Of a stretch of DNA of 64,000 bases, positions 11,544 through 22,240 are shown piece after piece. Numbering within the stretch: position 1 is the first letter of the stretch; every line of letters starts with the position of its first letter. Below the pieces are notes generated by a model. That model was not told the DNA's origin. It searched no databases and saw nothing but the letters and a program-made list of their open reading frames with translations. The position numbers and the translations under genes are program-made. The DNA is taken from positions 36,078 to 100,077 of the forward strand of contig NW_005179097.1 in assembly GCF_000350225.1 (NCBI RefSeq), written 5' to 3'. This DNA comes from Chondrus crispus (lineage: Eukaryota > Rhodophyta > Florideophyceae > Gigartinales > Gigartinaceae).

Positions 11544-12297
11544 TGTAGCATAAACACCCTAACGACAGGGGTGTATGCTCAGTCCGCGTAAGAGGCCCTG
11601 TAGAACGCGAGAAGAACAGAAAGGACCAGTAAGCAACGCGTGAGGAAGGACACGGGCCGGTAGCGGTGGTAGAGCGGGTCGGGTCGCGAACGCGTTAGTG
11701 TACGCGGTAGAGCGGATCGACGCCTCGACGCCCGGGCGCGGCCCTGGGTGACGCTCCAGTGCCGACGGGCGGAGGCGGATCCTAGCTCACACGCGCACGT
11801 ACGCGTCCGCTACCCTTGTCCTTTTACTCTAAAACGCGAACAGAGAGAGCGTGCGCGAGTTAGAGTAAGCGTTCCGGGTTAGCCGACGGTGAGGGTCTGG
11901 CCAAGCCGATGCTTGCCTTCCCTCCGCCGCCGTCGGTTCCCGTGGTTTAATATACAATTACGCGTCTGTCGCGTCTATCATACAGGGCTACAGTACAGTC
12001 CGTACTGCACTGTGGCGCGTTACAGTGCTGAGCTACCGTACTCAGCTACTGTAGCGCTGTCCATACACGTGTGCGCGCGCGCGCCGATGATACACGTGTG
12101 TGCGGGCGTCCTGACAGTCCTGACAGTACACGTGTGTGCGCGCGCCCTGACAGTCCTGACAGTACACGTGTGTGCGGGCGTCCCGACAGTCCTGACAGTA
12201 CACGTGTGTGCGGGCGTCCTGACAGTCCTGACAGTACACGTGTGTGCGCGCGCGCGATCTAATTCTAAATCTAATTCTGATCTGCGCTCATGCTACA
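11544..12297 (-). mobile_element. Solo LTR, family B, nested in element A pol
   Basis: 754 bp, beginning TGTAGCAT and ending ATGCTACA, with the 5-bp duplication ATTCC at 11539-11543 and 12298-12302. It resembles the family-B LTRs (42311, 46939, 55464, 20003) in reverse orientation: the GCCTCGACGCC, GGGTGACGCTCCAGT and GACGGGCGGAGGCGG blocks, plus the CAAG-loop-CTTG hairpin at 11902-11915. It is younger than element A, whose RT/RNase H it interrupts. It contains a 36-bp minisatellite. Confidence 0.9.
12092..12253 (+). repeat. 36-bp minisatellite in the solo LTR
   Basis: ACACGTGTGTGCG recurs at 12092, 12128, 12164, 12200 and 12236, exactly 36 bases apart, separated by two CTGACAGT-type half-units. 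Each copy carries one CACGTG box. Other family-B LTRs have only one or two such boxes at this place, so the array expanded within this copy. Because 36 is a multiple of 3 it produces an artificial long frame. Confidence 0.9.
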
Positions 12298-14215
12298 ATT
12301 CCGTCTGGTTCTGGGGTGGTCGAGCGCGCTCGATGGCGACCACGTTGCGGCGCTCGACCTTCAGCCTACCTGGTCGAATCACGTGTCCCAGGTTGGTGAC
12401 TGAAGAGTCAAAGAAAGCGCACTTTGACAACTTCAGCGACACACCCGCATCCCGCAGCAGGCGTAGAACTTCGCGGACGTGTGCGAAGTGTTCCGTTACG
12501 GTCTTGGAGTAGATGATGACATCATCCAGGTACACCAGTGCGGTTTCCCATTTTACCTGCGACAGTATAATGTCGACGGCCCGCTGGAATGTCGCGGGGG
12601 CATTCTTCAAACCGAACGGCATGCGGAGGAAACGGTACAACCCGCAGTGAGACGCGAACGTCGTCTTGTCGCGGTCCTCCTCGGCGATTTCTACTTGCCA
12701 ATACCCGCTGTTGCAATCCAGCGTGGTAAAGACAGTAGCGTCACCGAGGGAATCGATGCACTCGTCCATCCTCGGCAACGGATAGGAATCCGGAACGGTG
12801 ACTGCGTTGAGCTTTCTGTAGTCGACACAGAACCGCATGGTACCATCCTTTTTAGGGACGAATACCACGGGGCTTGCCCATTCGGCCGTGGCGGGTTCGA
12901 TTACCCCTGCCCGGAGCATGCGGTCGATCTCCGTCTTCTCTTTTTCCCGTGCAGTTGGTCCGGCGCGGTAAGGCGCCTGGTAAATTGGGCGAGCACCGGG
13001 CTTGAGCTCAATCCGGTGCTTCGTGGCCCCGATTTTTCCCAACCGGCCGGTCCACATCCCCTTGAATTCGGACCGTACCTCGAGGACCTCCGAGCGCACT
13101 TCCTCGTCCTCGGCACCGATATGGACGTCCTCCCGCCAGTAATTGGGGTCCTCCTCAGAGGCGGCCGTGTCTTCGGGTTTATCCGGTCCGTCCGCCCCGA
13201 GGGGCGCCCTTGGCAGCGTGGCTTGTTCAGCCACGTCCTTGTCCATGCCGTTGTCGATGGATTCTCCCACGCCATTCCCTGCGGTTGAGAGGTTGGAATT
13301 AAATATCCCTCCCCCTTCCTTAGCTTCGGCCGCTTCCGCGGCCGACTCGCCAAGGGTCAGGATGTGAGTGGGCGACAGTAGGGGCAGGCCGATCACAGTA
13401 TGCTTCGGAATGTGCACCGGGCGGCGCCCGAAGTTGCTGAGCATTACCGAGAACGGTTTTTCGGGGACCACGTCCATGACCCCCTGGGCCATGAGTGTCA
13501 GGTTCTTGTGCGCAGTTTTTGGGGAGTTCTGCAAAAAGCATTGACCCCCTACCGGCGTGGCAGCCCTCACGAGGGCCTGCGTCATTGGGGGGATTGTCAC
13601 CCCTTTGACGAGGCGGATTTTCCGTGACGGTGTCGTGGTCGGGATTGCCGCCTGCTTCCGCCCGGGTTTTTCCGATGGCGGTAGGTGTCGCACCGCACTC
13701 CTCGAGGCCATCTCGCGGTCGTGCCTCGAGGGGGTTGTCCCGACCAACGCCACTGGTGGCGCGTCGTGGAACACGACCTTCCGTTGCGGTGGGAGGATCG
13801 CCTTGACGTGGCGATCGAGAAAGGTCGTACCGAGGATACAGTCCACGGCGAGGCTCGTCACTACCAAGAACGGGATGCGCGCGATAAATTCACCGATACG
13901 GACAAACAAGGAGATCTCTCCTAGAGCTTTCATTGCGCGGTTTGACGCGTCAATGAGCGCTGGGCTCTGAACCGGTTTTATCGACGGTCGCCATGACTCG
14001 GCGACACACCGCAAAAGGATGAGGTTCGGGCCGGCTCCTGAGTCGAGCACTGGCGTGATGGCGACCATCAGCGCCTGCTTTTGGCCACCCGTTGCGGAGA
14101 TCTTGTAATTCTGCTTCTTGAAGAAGCAGATGGCCCGGATTTCCGTTCGGTTCCCCGGTTGCGCTTCCACTGGCGCAACCGGTTGGGGGGTGCCTGAGCT
14201 CCTGAGGCTTGGCAC
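12298..14215 (-). pseudogene. Element A protease and reverse transcriptase
   Basis: A 640-codon frame. The aspartic protease shows VLDSGAGPNLIL, with the ILGTTFLDRH block about 90 residues on. After a low-complexity acidic spacer the reverse transcriptase runs from the HRIELKPGARPIYQAPYR block through RFCVDYRKLNAVT, YPLPRMDECIDSLGDATVFT and FGLKNAPATFQRAVD to the catalytic LVYLDDVIIYSK. It ends in GHVIRPGRLKVERR, just before the nested LTR. In the family these proteins cleave the polyprotein and copy the RNA into DNA. Confidence 0.9.
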
Positions 14216-14235
14216 GGGGAGAGACGTCGTCGCCT

Positions 14236-16686
14236 CTACGCGTCCTCCCCGGCTTCCCCCGTGAGCAGCAGGTCTTCGCGGGTTTCCTCCGCGGCTTGCA
14301 CCACGTGGTCCTCAGTAGGGCCGTGGTGCGGCTCTTCTATCACGTTCACGCCCGCGGGGGCCGTCGGACGCTGGTTTCTCCAAGCGGACGGCCCCTGGCG
14401 GTTGAACGGGGATCCCGGACGGAGGCCCTGCCGGATGCGTAGCTTCTGGTAGTTGGCCTCTCGTGCCTCCAGAAGCTTGGCCCGCAGGCCCGCATCGGCA
14501 ACGACGGGACACTCCTCTTGTCGGTGCGTAGTGTCAAGGCAGAACCGACACGGCGGCGGTCCGGGGAATCCCCCACTGGAGAACCGGACCCGTGGGTTCT
14601 GCCCCTGCCTCCCGTACGGTCCTGTGCGCACATCGCCCGGGTTGGCGGGCGGACCCGCGGCGCCCGATGCCGAGGCTGCTGGCGACGGGTAATAACTCGT
14701 CGGCGGCGAGCTTAACGGGCTCGGCGTCGCGGTGTGGTCCGTCACGGCCAAGATTTCTTCTGCCACGGATCCTCGAGCTGTCGGGATGTCGGATGCCGAC
14801 TCAACCGACAGCACGGGCCGTGTCCTGGCGGTACGTTCGAATCTTCTGGCCGCTCCGGACGGTTCCCGGGATGCCATGGCTGACATCCCCTGCCGGCGGG
14901 AAGCCCGATTGGTTTCCCCGATCGCTTGCGCGTATCGAGCCACGGATTGGTAATCCACATCCGGGTTCGTAGCAAGGTAGTTGCGGACCTGCGCGCACGT
15001 GGCGGGAAGTAACCCCTCGACGAATAGGGACTTCAACCGCCGGTCGGAGAATACCGTACCGCATCGGAGGGCCTTGTCCCAGAGGTGGTTACTGTAGACC
15101 TCCTCCGTCATGTTCGAACTTTGACGGAAGGAGGTCACGTCACCAACCGCTTCGGAAATTACCTCATCGGTCGCATAGGTACGCAACAAAAAGTTGACAA
15201 CCTGCGGGTACGTCCTGAGCAGTTCGCGCCGCTCCACGTCAACCGCCATGGTGTTTCCATTGAGACGGGACTGGAGTAGGGCATGAGCCTGACCGGTGAG
15301 GTAGAATTGGAAGCACCACACGGCGGCTCCCTCGGTGATCCCGTTGTGGTCGCACGCCATCTTGAGGCGTGCGAGGAATCCCAATACCGCAATCGGATCT
15401 TGACCACTGAACGTGTGGGACCTCATCTGCACGTCCAGTTTCTTCCGGTAACGGTTAATGTGCCGCGCTACTGTAGAGTCGTAGCGCAAGCTACGCCGTT
15501 CCAGGCGGTAGGTCTTGTAGTTGACGGCCTTGGTAAACAGGTCATTGAGCGGCCTGATTACCGTAGGCCGTCGCTCGTCGCCCCTTGGCGCAGCCCGGCG
15601 GTGTCTGCCTGAGCGACGACGCTCCTCACCCGACTCCGTAATGTAGTCTTCCGAGTCGGACGGTTCTTGCCGGTGACGGTCTCGGCTTCTATCGCGGCGT
15701 GCCCTGTGGCCCCGCCTGCGAGAACCTTCCCAACCGGATTGGTCGTCATCGGAGGGGTATCCTCCCCCTCCGGCATCGCGGTATCGCCCGTGGCGTGCCT
15801 CGCGGTTATCGCGGTATCGCCAGCGGCGTTCCTCGCGGTTTTCATCCGTCCTGTGACGGGGGTCTTCTGCGTCGGAATGCCAGGTGTATTCCGCTTCGGT
15901 TCTGCGCGTGCCGGGTGCACGTCTTGTGCTCAACCGGTACGGGTCCCGATTTTCTGTCTCGGGGAGCCCCAGGCGGTTTTCTGTCCCGCGGGGGTCACCT
16001 GTATCGGCGAGTATGGGGAGGACATTTTCTGTAGTCCTCCCTGTAGCGATGTGAACGGTTGGGAGATAGATGGAACTACCCTCCGGGTGAGGGTCCATCC
16101 TATCAATCCCGGGTACGGCGCCGATCGGATCAGCGATATAATTGCTTGAGCCCGGAACGGTTTCATGGCGCGGCGCCGGCGGCGGTGCCGCGCCTCCCGT
16201 TTCGGTTGTAAATGTCGTGGCCAGACGAATGGCCACGGCGGAGCTAATAGCTCCCTTTAGAGCCATTGCGGTGGGAGATTCGTCCTCCGTGGCGAGCGCG
16301 GCCACCACCTCGTCGCGTACGAGGGGGGCGATCTTCTCGTCCAGCAGGGCGCGGAGCGCGGCGTCCGCTTGCTCCGCCACAAGCCCGGGTACGGTTCGGT
16401 CGAGGCAAACCTGGACGACCTGGGGTAATTCCTCAGCGAGGAATTCCTCCATCCAGGTTTGTAATCGCGGGAGTAACGCGTCGTACAGTACTTGTACGCG
16501 GTTTCCCCCACCAGCCGGTAGCCCGGCGGTGGTGTCCGAAACGGAAGGGGTCTTCTGGCCCCTGGTAGACGGCGGGCGTAGCAGGGCTTCCGGATTGTCG
16601 ATCCGGGGGCGCTGTGCGCCTCTGCCACTGCGGGTACTTGCTCGCCCGGAGGCGGTATCTTCTCCGGCGGAATCCGCACGGTTCAT
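14236..16686 (-). pseudogene. Element A gag
   Basis: 816 codons starting about 106 bases after the primer site. The N-terminal third is low-complexity and charged, with an Arg/Asp/Glu-rich block (residues about 250-370). The gag core begins at about residue 405 (SHTFSGQDPIAVLGFLARLK) and continues through YATDEVISEAVGDVTSFRQS. A CCHC zinc knuckle, CRFCLDTTHRQEEC, lies near residue 715. In the family Gag forms the particle and binds RNA. The frame reaches its stop 20 bases before the protease-RT frame begins. Confidence 0.85.
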
Positions 16687-16792
16687 CGTCGATGATCACT
16701 GGCGATCGACGCGGTGATTTTCGACCTCTTTCAATCCGATCGGTAATTGCTCGCGCTGGCGATCCAGTGCGGGCTCAACCTCTGTAGTTATA

Positions 16793-16810
16793 CCCTCCAC
16801 AAGAGTACCA
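16793..16810 (-). promoter_or_regulatory. Element A primer-binding site
   Basis: Reading on the minus strand, the 5' LTR ends in ACA, is followed by TTT, and then TGGTACTCTTGTGGAGGG. TGG complements the universal CCA tRNA end. The tRNA is not identified, and the site differs from the one shared by elements C, D and E. Confidence 0.6.
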
Positions 16811-16813
16811 AAA

Positions 16814-17403
16814 TGTGGTATAACTACCTTCGTCCCGACCACTCGGAACGAGGGGGGTTAGAGGTAAGGGAGCGCGCGACGCTGGGTAACCCACGCGAGC
16901 GCGAACCGTACGGAAGGACTCGAAAAGAGGGAAGGCTCACGTGGCCGGTGACGCGCAGCCGGTCGGTGGTGTCAGATCCGGACGGCCGGTCACGGGTTAG
17001 AAGCCTGAGACTTAGAGGTAAAACCGGACGGAGTTAGCAAAAAGCCGTAAAGGGAAGGGAGGCGAGTCTGCCTCCCCTTTACTGGGACGGGGCAGGTGCC
17101 CCCGGTCTTAACCCCTAAGTGGGACGCCAGGACACCTGTCCCGCTACAGTAGCTGCTACTTACTGTATACCAGCTACTGTACACAATTAATAAATTCGTG
17201 CCATTAACTACTAATTACTACTTATAACCGTACGGATTACACACGTGTGCCCGTGGCCACGCCAGCGGTTGTAGCACGTGTGACCCGCGGGGTACTACTG
17301 TACTCCGCTACGGGCGCGTGCAAGCCCGGTCGCTACAGTAGTACCCGCTCTTCCGTCCGGTTCACATCTCCCCGGGATGGTCGTGGTACACAATTGTACT
17401 ACA
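16814..17403 (-). repeat. Element A 5' LTR
   Basis: 590 bp, with the same termini and the same TACAGTAGCTG (17145-17155) and CAGCTACTGTA (17171-17181) stem as the 3' LTR. It matches well across the first 430 bases of plus-strand sequence and poorly toward 17403. Confidence 0.85.
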
Positions 17404-17911
17404 GTCAACACATGACCGTAAAGCATATAGCGCCAAGCGAGAACATGGTTTACCTCCAGGCTATTTGGTGGCAGCGGACGACGCCTATACGTCCTCAGAA
17501 CGATTTTTAACGCCTTGGCCAGGGCGTGGGCTATCTACAGCAAAGGAATACTTAAATTGTTGGCAGTCGTCAGCTCGTATTTTTATCGAGCAGGCTTTCG
17601 CGATGCTAGTCGCTCTCTGGGGCGTTTTATGGCGGCCGTTGTCGTGCCGTCTGAGGAAAAGTGTTACAGTAGTCATGGTTTGTTTCAAACTCCATAATTT
17701 TACTATAGACCAGAATGGTGATCTTGAAGTTCCTAATCCGTCCCATGAGGATGATCAGAGCCACATTTGTCGACCTGAGCGTGTTTTACACTTCCAGGAT
17801 AAATGTGACATGGTTGAGCAGGAACATCGCCGCCGTCGAGACCTAGATACCTCACGTTTACAAGAGGATTTTACTACCAACATTCATAACCTTGATTTCA
17901 GAAGACCGTAA
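17404..17911 (+). pseudogene. PIF/Harbinger-like transposase, C-terminal part (DDE_4)
   Basis: About 168 codons read straight out of the element A border. The region GYLVAADDAYTSSERFLTPW contains the second catalytic Asp, ARIFIEQAFAMLVALWGVLW contains the catalytic Glu, and VVMVCFKLHNF is the usual helix near the end of this family. The N-terminal half with the first Asp is missing, because coding begins exactly at the LTR end. Harbinger elements move by cut-and-paste and normally also encode a separate DNA-binding partner; the gene that follows, convergent with 20 bases between the stops, may be that partner. Confidence 0.8.
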
Positions 17912-17930
17912 ATTCAGTCTGTGTATCGCA

Positions 17931-19528
17931 CTACATATCTCTATCAGAAGAATCGTCCTCGTCAAAAATCCTCATGTATTTACCAATTGACCGCCTTGTT
18001 TTTCGAAGTAGTTGTAAACGTAGACATTTGTAACGCTCATCTTGCTCGTCCTCCGGACTACTTTTTGAATTTTCCAACCTCTTCAGATCATCCCTAAGTT
18101 GCCGCTCGACGTCAAGCAAGTCCCTGACTTTTGCAACCGTCTCCGTAGCAGAGGGTTTTGATTTAGTGCCAGAAGCAGCCTGACTTCCAGAAGCAGTTCC
18201 AGTATGGCTTCCTACAGGGCCTGTTGAATGCTCAATTATAATTGTGGTGGGAGTGGTCTGCTCGGTTGCCATCTGTTTGACTACTTGTGCAATGTCCGAC
18301 AGGTTGTTGTCCCGACGTTTTTTGCGACCAGATTGGGGGTCTGACGGAATGGTGGACCTCGAGCGGGTGATCTCGTCAACCCCGCTTTCTCCTCGGGAAT
18401 GACGAGGTATGAATCGAAGAACAGCGTCCAGGCTCGGGTGGTCCTGAAATAAGCAGTGCATATAGCACAATGAGTCGTCTCCTCCGGTAAATTCTAGAAA
18501 TGCCTCAGCGTCTGACTGCCCAGATTTTCAAAGTTATTGGAGGCAACTGTATACAGGGACCGCAGAAGTGTCCATCTTTGTTTTAAAGTAGTTCTATCTC
18601 TGGGGTATGGATGAAGTCCAGCGTCAAATGTACTTAGTAGATCGTCAACAATGCCGTCGACCGGCTCAGGGAGGGAGGGGAGAAAAGCGCGGTCACCGAA
18701 GAGATGTTGAAATGCATGCGCCCACGGATCGTGTCGTCGTTCATGTAGCTCCGCCCTCGTCTCAGCCCGTTGATACATACGTCGTAGAACTGGTTGATTT
18801 CGCGCATCAGAGACTACATGAGAGAGACGGGCTGGCTCATGTCGAATCCAATTTGGCGCACGAGATCTCGGCGGTGCGCGTCGCTGGGAACCGCCTGTGC
18901 TTCCTCCCAAAATAGACACATCGACACAACCGAGTTCTTCCCATTTATTTGCTAGCTTAGTTATCTATTCTGCGTTATTAATTCCATGCGTAGCGAGGCG
19001 CGCAGCTAGCACTCCTTTCCGTCCATTGCTCGAAATTCCAACCCGACGGAGGGCACCCGATTGAATAGCTTGCGGCAGTTTTGCTGGAGAAAAGGGAACG
19101 CGACGCCGCATGTTCAGTTGCACAGAGGGTCCCCGGGATCGTCTCGTCTCCGCTTGGGCTGTTGGCGAGGGAATTTCTTTGTAAACATGAGCACCGTCGT
19201 GCAGAAAATATTGTCCTCGCCTTACACCTGACGTAGATGGCAGATTTCGACGAGGAGGAGCTTGAAGTGCTGAATGTTGTGGCCGGGTGAGGTGGTTGCT
19301 TGCGACTTGGAGGTGGTCCAGTTGGTGGAAATGTTCTTGTGCGGGGTCTGAAGAAATAGATGGGGGCGAAGGCGGCGGCTGTGTGAGTTCATCGCTTTGG
19401 GCCGCATCCGGGAAGCGAGGGCAACCCGTGGAGAGCGTAGCTGGAGGTGTGCGCTCCTGTTCGGCATCTTGAAGGGCAGAGGCGTCCCAAGTTTCCACTT
19501 GGCAGGGTGGAGGCCTGGGCGAGTACAT
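17931..19528 (-). CDS. SAP-like domain gene, possible Harbinger partner, split frame
   Basis: Three minus-strand frames follow one another with similar composition. 18965-19528 (187 codons) starts MYSPRPPPCQVETW, is Pro/Ser-rich, and ends with LRRVGISSNGRKGVLAARLA, which resembles a SAP DNA-binding motif. About 18494-18950 contains KLANKWEELGCVDVSILGG in an upstream extension without ATG. 17931 to about 18510 contains DAEAFLEFTGGDDSLCYMHC, a basic SGRKKRRDNN stretch and a C-terminal helix rich in Glu/Arg/Lys. The frame changes between segments may be introns or decay; I cannot decide. Convergence on the transposase at 20 bases, plus a nuclear DNA-binding look, fits the second Harbinger gene. 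A captured or host gene is the alternative. Confidence 0.5.
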
Positions 19529-20002
19529 GATGGTTTCCCAGGGGTGTGCGTGGTGTGATTATGTGGAGACATGCGGGGCGTTGTGATAACAGCACCGAGA
19601 TATAAAATCAGGCTGACAATCTGTCTGCTCGGCCATATCAAAAGAAGAAGATCTGGATTCGAGATTGCCAATCGAGTTCCATACAAAAAAGGTGAGGGGG
19701 ACTTGCAGGGGATCGGCTTACAAGTTCCAAATGCAGTACACGTGGAATAGAGCTGTGCCAGTGTATGGAAGAAGTTTTGGTAATGTATGCCCAATGAGCG
19801 CAGGCCATCGAAAACCCATACCGTACCGTACATTATATATTGGAGTTGGAACGACCCTCACATTTTCACACCAGTCCACACGTCCCTGTCCCGCCCACAT
19901 GTCGCATCTACAAGTAAACAATTACTTGCCACTGGGTAAACATTGACACATGCGACACGAGTCTCAATTCCAAATGCTTTGGTATTAGATTCTCAAGATG
20001 AT
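19529..20002. other. Intergenic region upstream of the SAP-like gene
   Basis: About 470 bases between the probable start of the minus-strand gene and the family-B LTR. It may hold that gene's promoter and one Harbinger end. I see no convincing TATA box, inverted repeat or protein. Confidence 0.4.
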
Positions 20003-20610
20003 TGTAGTATAATCACCCCCAACGATGAGGGGGGTGAGTACTGACAGTTCGGAAAGACCCCGATCGGCGGGAAGATAGAAGCACGGCCCACCCACGGTAC
20101 CGAGCACGGGCTCGAGGTAGCGGTGGTAGAGCGGGATCGGGGAGGACACGCGCACGCGCGAGCGGTTCTACGCCTCGACGCCCCGGAGCAATACTGGGTG
20201 ACGATCCAGTACCGACGGGCGGAGGCGGAGCCGGCTCGTGGGCGTGCTGCTCGCGTCCTCAACCCGTGCGCGGTGCTACTCTTAGGTAACTAACGGAAGT
20301 ACTTAAAAGTAAGCCGGCGGACCGAGGTAGAGGATCCTTGACAAGTCCGTGCTTGTCGCCTTCCACTGCCGGCGGTCCGCTCATATTTAATATACAGAGT
20401 AACCTATCATAGCATTACAGTTGTGCAGGTCGGCCTGCACTGTAGCGCTGTCAGCCGTCGGGGCTGGCAGCACACGTGTCGCACACGTGTGTGCGCGCGC
20501 CCCCGTACACTTGGGGTACACGTGTGCGCGCGCACCGAGGTACTGTAGATCTCGGGCTCTACAGTTACAAATCTAATCTAAATCTAGTACGGGGAGGGGG
20601 ATATGCTACG
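20003..20610 (-). repeat. Family-B LTR, 3' LTR of a minus-strand element
   Basis: Begins TGTAGTATAATCACCCCC (the complement of the family-B 3' terminus) and runs to TATGCTACG near 20610. It contains the shared blocks: hairpin ACAAG-TCCGTG-CTTGT at 20341-20356, stems at 20423-20440 and 20447-20471, and ATATTTAATATA near 20386. On the minus strand it is preceded by the family's pre-PPT hairpin and purine tract, so it is a 3' LTR rather than a solo one. I see no target duplication. Confidence 0.75.
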
Positions 20611-20992
20611 TGGCGCCCCTCTCAAGTGTGGACGTCCGCGTCCACGGGTCTTTGTAGAACTGTCCGTCACTTCCTCGCAGCCCAGCGACAGCCATCCTTA
20701 CCGCCCTCGTGATCTTCTGTCCGTCCGTGTTCGGTGCCTTCTGCTTTCCGTTTTTCGTGAGCTGCGGTCGTAGCTCCCTCCGCAGTACTTCAACTTTCAC
20801 GGCCCATCGCCCGTGCGTCAGCATATTGCTCGCCCTGCCTTCCCGGTCCTTTCTTGTCAAGACTCCGGTTCGCCTCCCTTTTTGCGGCGCCCTTGCGATC
20901 ACGTCCTTCCCGTCCCACACGTCTACCCCACGCACCGGGCCCTCGACCGTGTTGCTCTTGCGCGGTGGCGAGAGAGGCGGCGTGCAATGCAT
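20611..20992 (-). pseudogene. 3' interior of a family-B element with an unknown frame
   Basis: A 128-codon frame (20606-20992) runs in the element's sense direction into the pre-PPT hairpin. It is basic and soluble-looking (VEVLRRELRPQLTKNGKQK) and matches neither the chromodomain end of element E nor the frame in element C. I do not recognise it. The frame is the interior's 3'-most part; where the interior ends toward 22 kb is unclear. Confidence 0.4.
20628..20645 (-). other. Pre-PPT hairpin, family B copy 1
   Basis: On the minus strand: stem GTGGACG, loop CGGA, CGTCCAC, followed by ACTTGAGAGGGG and the LTR. Compared with the copies at 46904 and 63425, the fourth stem pair is G-C instead of A-T, a change on both sides that keeps pairing. 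Confidence 0.7.
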
Positions 20993-22240
20993 ATTCGTGG
21001 GCGGTCAGCCCGCCTCCCCAGCTCCTTCCTTTTGATCCTTATCACGGGGCCACGGCATGCGCTGTCGAATGTACCGCGGCGGCGGTAGAGGGTATTATGA
21101 TCTTCCAGGCCCCTTTCCTCTTCTCCATCGCACGCGGTGGGGGCGTCAGGTCCCCGCACCTTCACTGTGCTTCATCGCACGCCCTTCATCAGCGTCCAGG
21201 GGTGTGCTTCTGTAAGGAGCGGACTGGCGGAGTCGTCTCTCTTATCCTTCGCCCGTCCCTTGCCTTCGGAGGCGAGGGCACGGACGCGGGCGACGCACGT
21301 TCTGTTCTGTTCGCCCCTCGCCTTCGTGAGCGAGGGCACGCACGTGCGGCGTCCGTCTTTCTTTATGCGCGCCCCTCGCCTTTGATGAGTATTCCGCATG
21401 CGTCTGCACAAGCAACAGAATTCGTCGCGGCGTTCCAATCCGTAGAGTCGGATGCCGAGCTGTTCCCCGGTGCACGAGAGAGGGATATCATACAGTTGAT
21501 GGAGCCCGGTTGAATGAGTTAAACGAGTATAAGGAGTAGCCTGAGTGCATAGTTCTAGCACGCCCTCGCTCGGTGTGGCGGCGGCCTCGCCGAAAGACAG
21601 TTGCGAGACACGTTCTAGTTTTCCCCAAAAAGCACCCCAGACTGGCCGTGCGTACTTCGGGGATTGATGCTGGCGGTGCTGCGGAATGGCCGCCAGGGAC
21701 GCAATGCTTGCGTCTAGGACAGCAGATTCCTACCTTCACTATACATGAATTCGTCCTAGCCGCAGTCTTTTGAGCTATTTTTGCGCTACGAGGCGCATTA
21801 GTGGCTGATTCTATGAAGCAGGTGATGCATGACGAACCACGCGTATATTCCTACTTCCAGCTCATTGGTTTGATTTTGCACGGGACAGGAGAGGCATTGA
21901 CACACTTTTGAGCTGTACGCAGTGGGTAGTTAGGAGCACAGTTCAGGCGTCTGAGCGGTGGGTGGCATTTGGGCCTTTGGCTGCCAAGCGGTCTGGTGTC
22001 TTTCTCCTGCGGCTCCACGAAGCGAAGCGGGTCGATCACGCAATAGTTGTTTATGTGGATGATGGAGTAATTGTAGAATGAGAGGAGTCAAGTGCCATCG
22101 TGCTGTCAGCAGAGAATCTTGAACGACGTGGCGGTGATGATGTCCGGAGACTAAGAGTGATGGAAGTACGAGGCGTAAGGGGTTGGCAGTAAAAGCGGGC
22201 AAGAAAATGATACCAGTTTCTGAATATGCACTTCTCGGCA
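20993..22240. other. Unassigned region with GC-rich hairpin repeats
   Basis: No recognised protein. The 219-codon plus frame at 20854-21513 is low-complexity. Two similar GC hairpins lie close together near 21250-21340: CCCTTGCC/GGCGAGGG around TTCGGA, and CCCTCGC/GCGAGGG around CTTCGTGA. A third half-unit, CCCCTCGCCTTT, lies near 21373. The left part may still be the interior of the family-B fragment, and the right part may be the 3' end of the copia fragment at 22241. Confidence 0.4.

Larger units (their letters stand above)
5473..17403 (-). mobile_element. Element A: long Ty3/gypsy chromovirus, minus strand
   Basis: About 11.9 kb including a nested 754-bp solo LTR. In element order: 5' LTR 16814-17403, primer site 16793-16810, gag, protease, reverse transcriptase, RNase H, integrase with a C-terminal chromodomain, a 3.2-kb non-coding 3' region, a purine tract (GAAGGGGG) at about 6050-6057, and 3' LTR 5473-6047. 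It looks broken, with a few breaks besides the nested insertion. The LTRs differ at many sites and by indels, and the outermost 130 bases align poorly, so it is old or recombinant. The bases next to its two ends (GAAGT and GTCAA) do not match, and the flanks are two different DNA transposons. Confidence 0.85.

Noticed and set aside
12092-12253. Regularly spaced repeat that could be taken for a CRISPR array
   Set aside because: Units are contiguous and near-identical with no unique spacers; it is a minisatellite in an LTR of a eukaryotic genome.
11889-12512. 207-codon plus-strand frame with repeated VLTVHVCAG units, and the matching antisense frame
   Set aside because: Produced by the 36-bp minisatellite, whose unit is a multiple of three. 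It starts in the solo LTR and runs antisense into element A RT.
12893-12905. GGTTCGATTAC, resembling a tRNA B box (others near 9550 and 52087)
   Set aside because: No A box or cloverleaf around it; each lies inside conserved integrase, RT or protease coding sequence.
12479-13288. 269-codon plus-strand frame
   Set aside because: Antisense shadow of element A reverse transcriptase in GC-rich DNA; no independent similarity.
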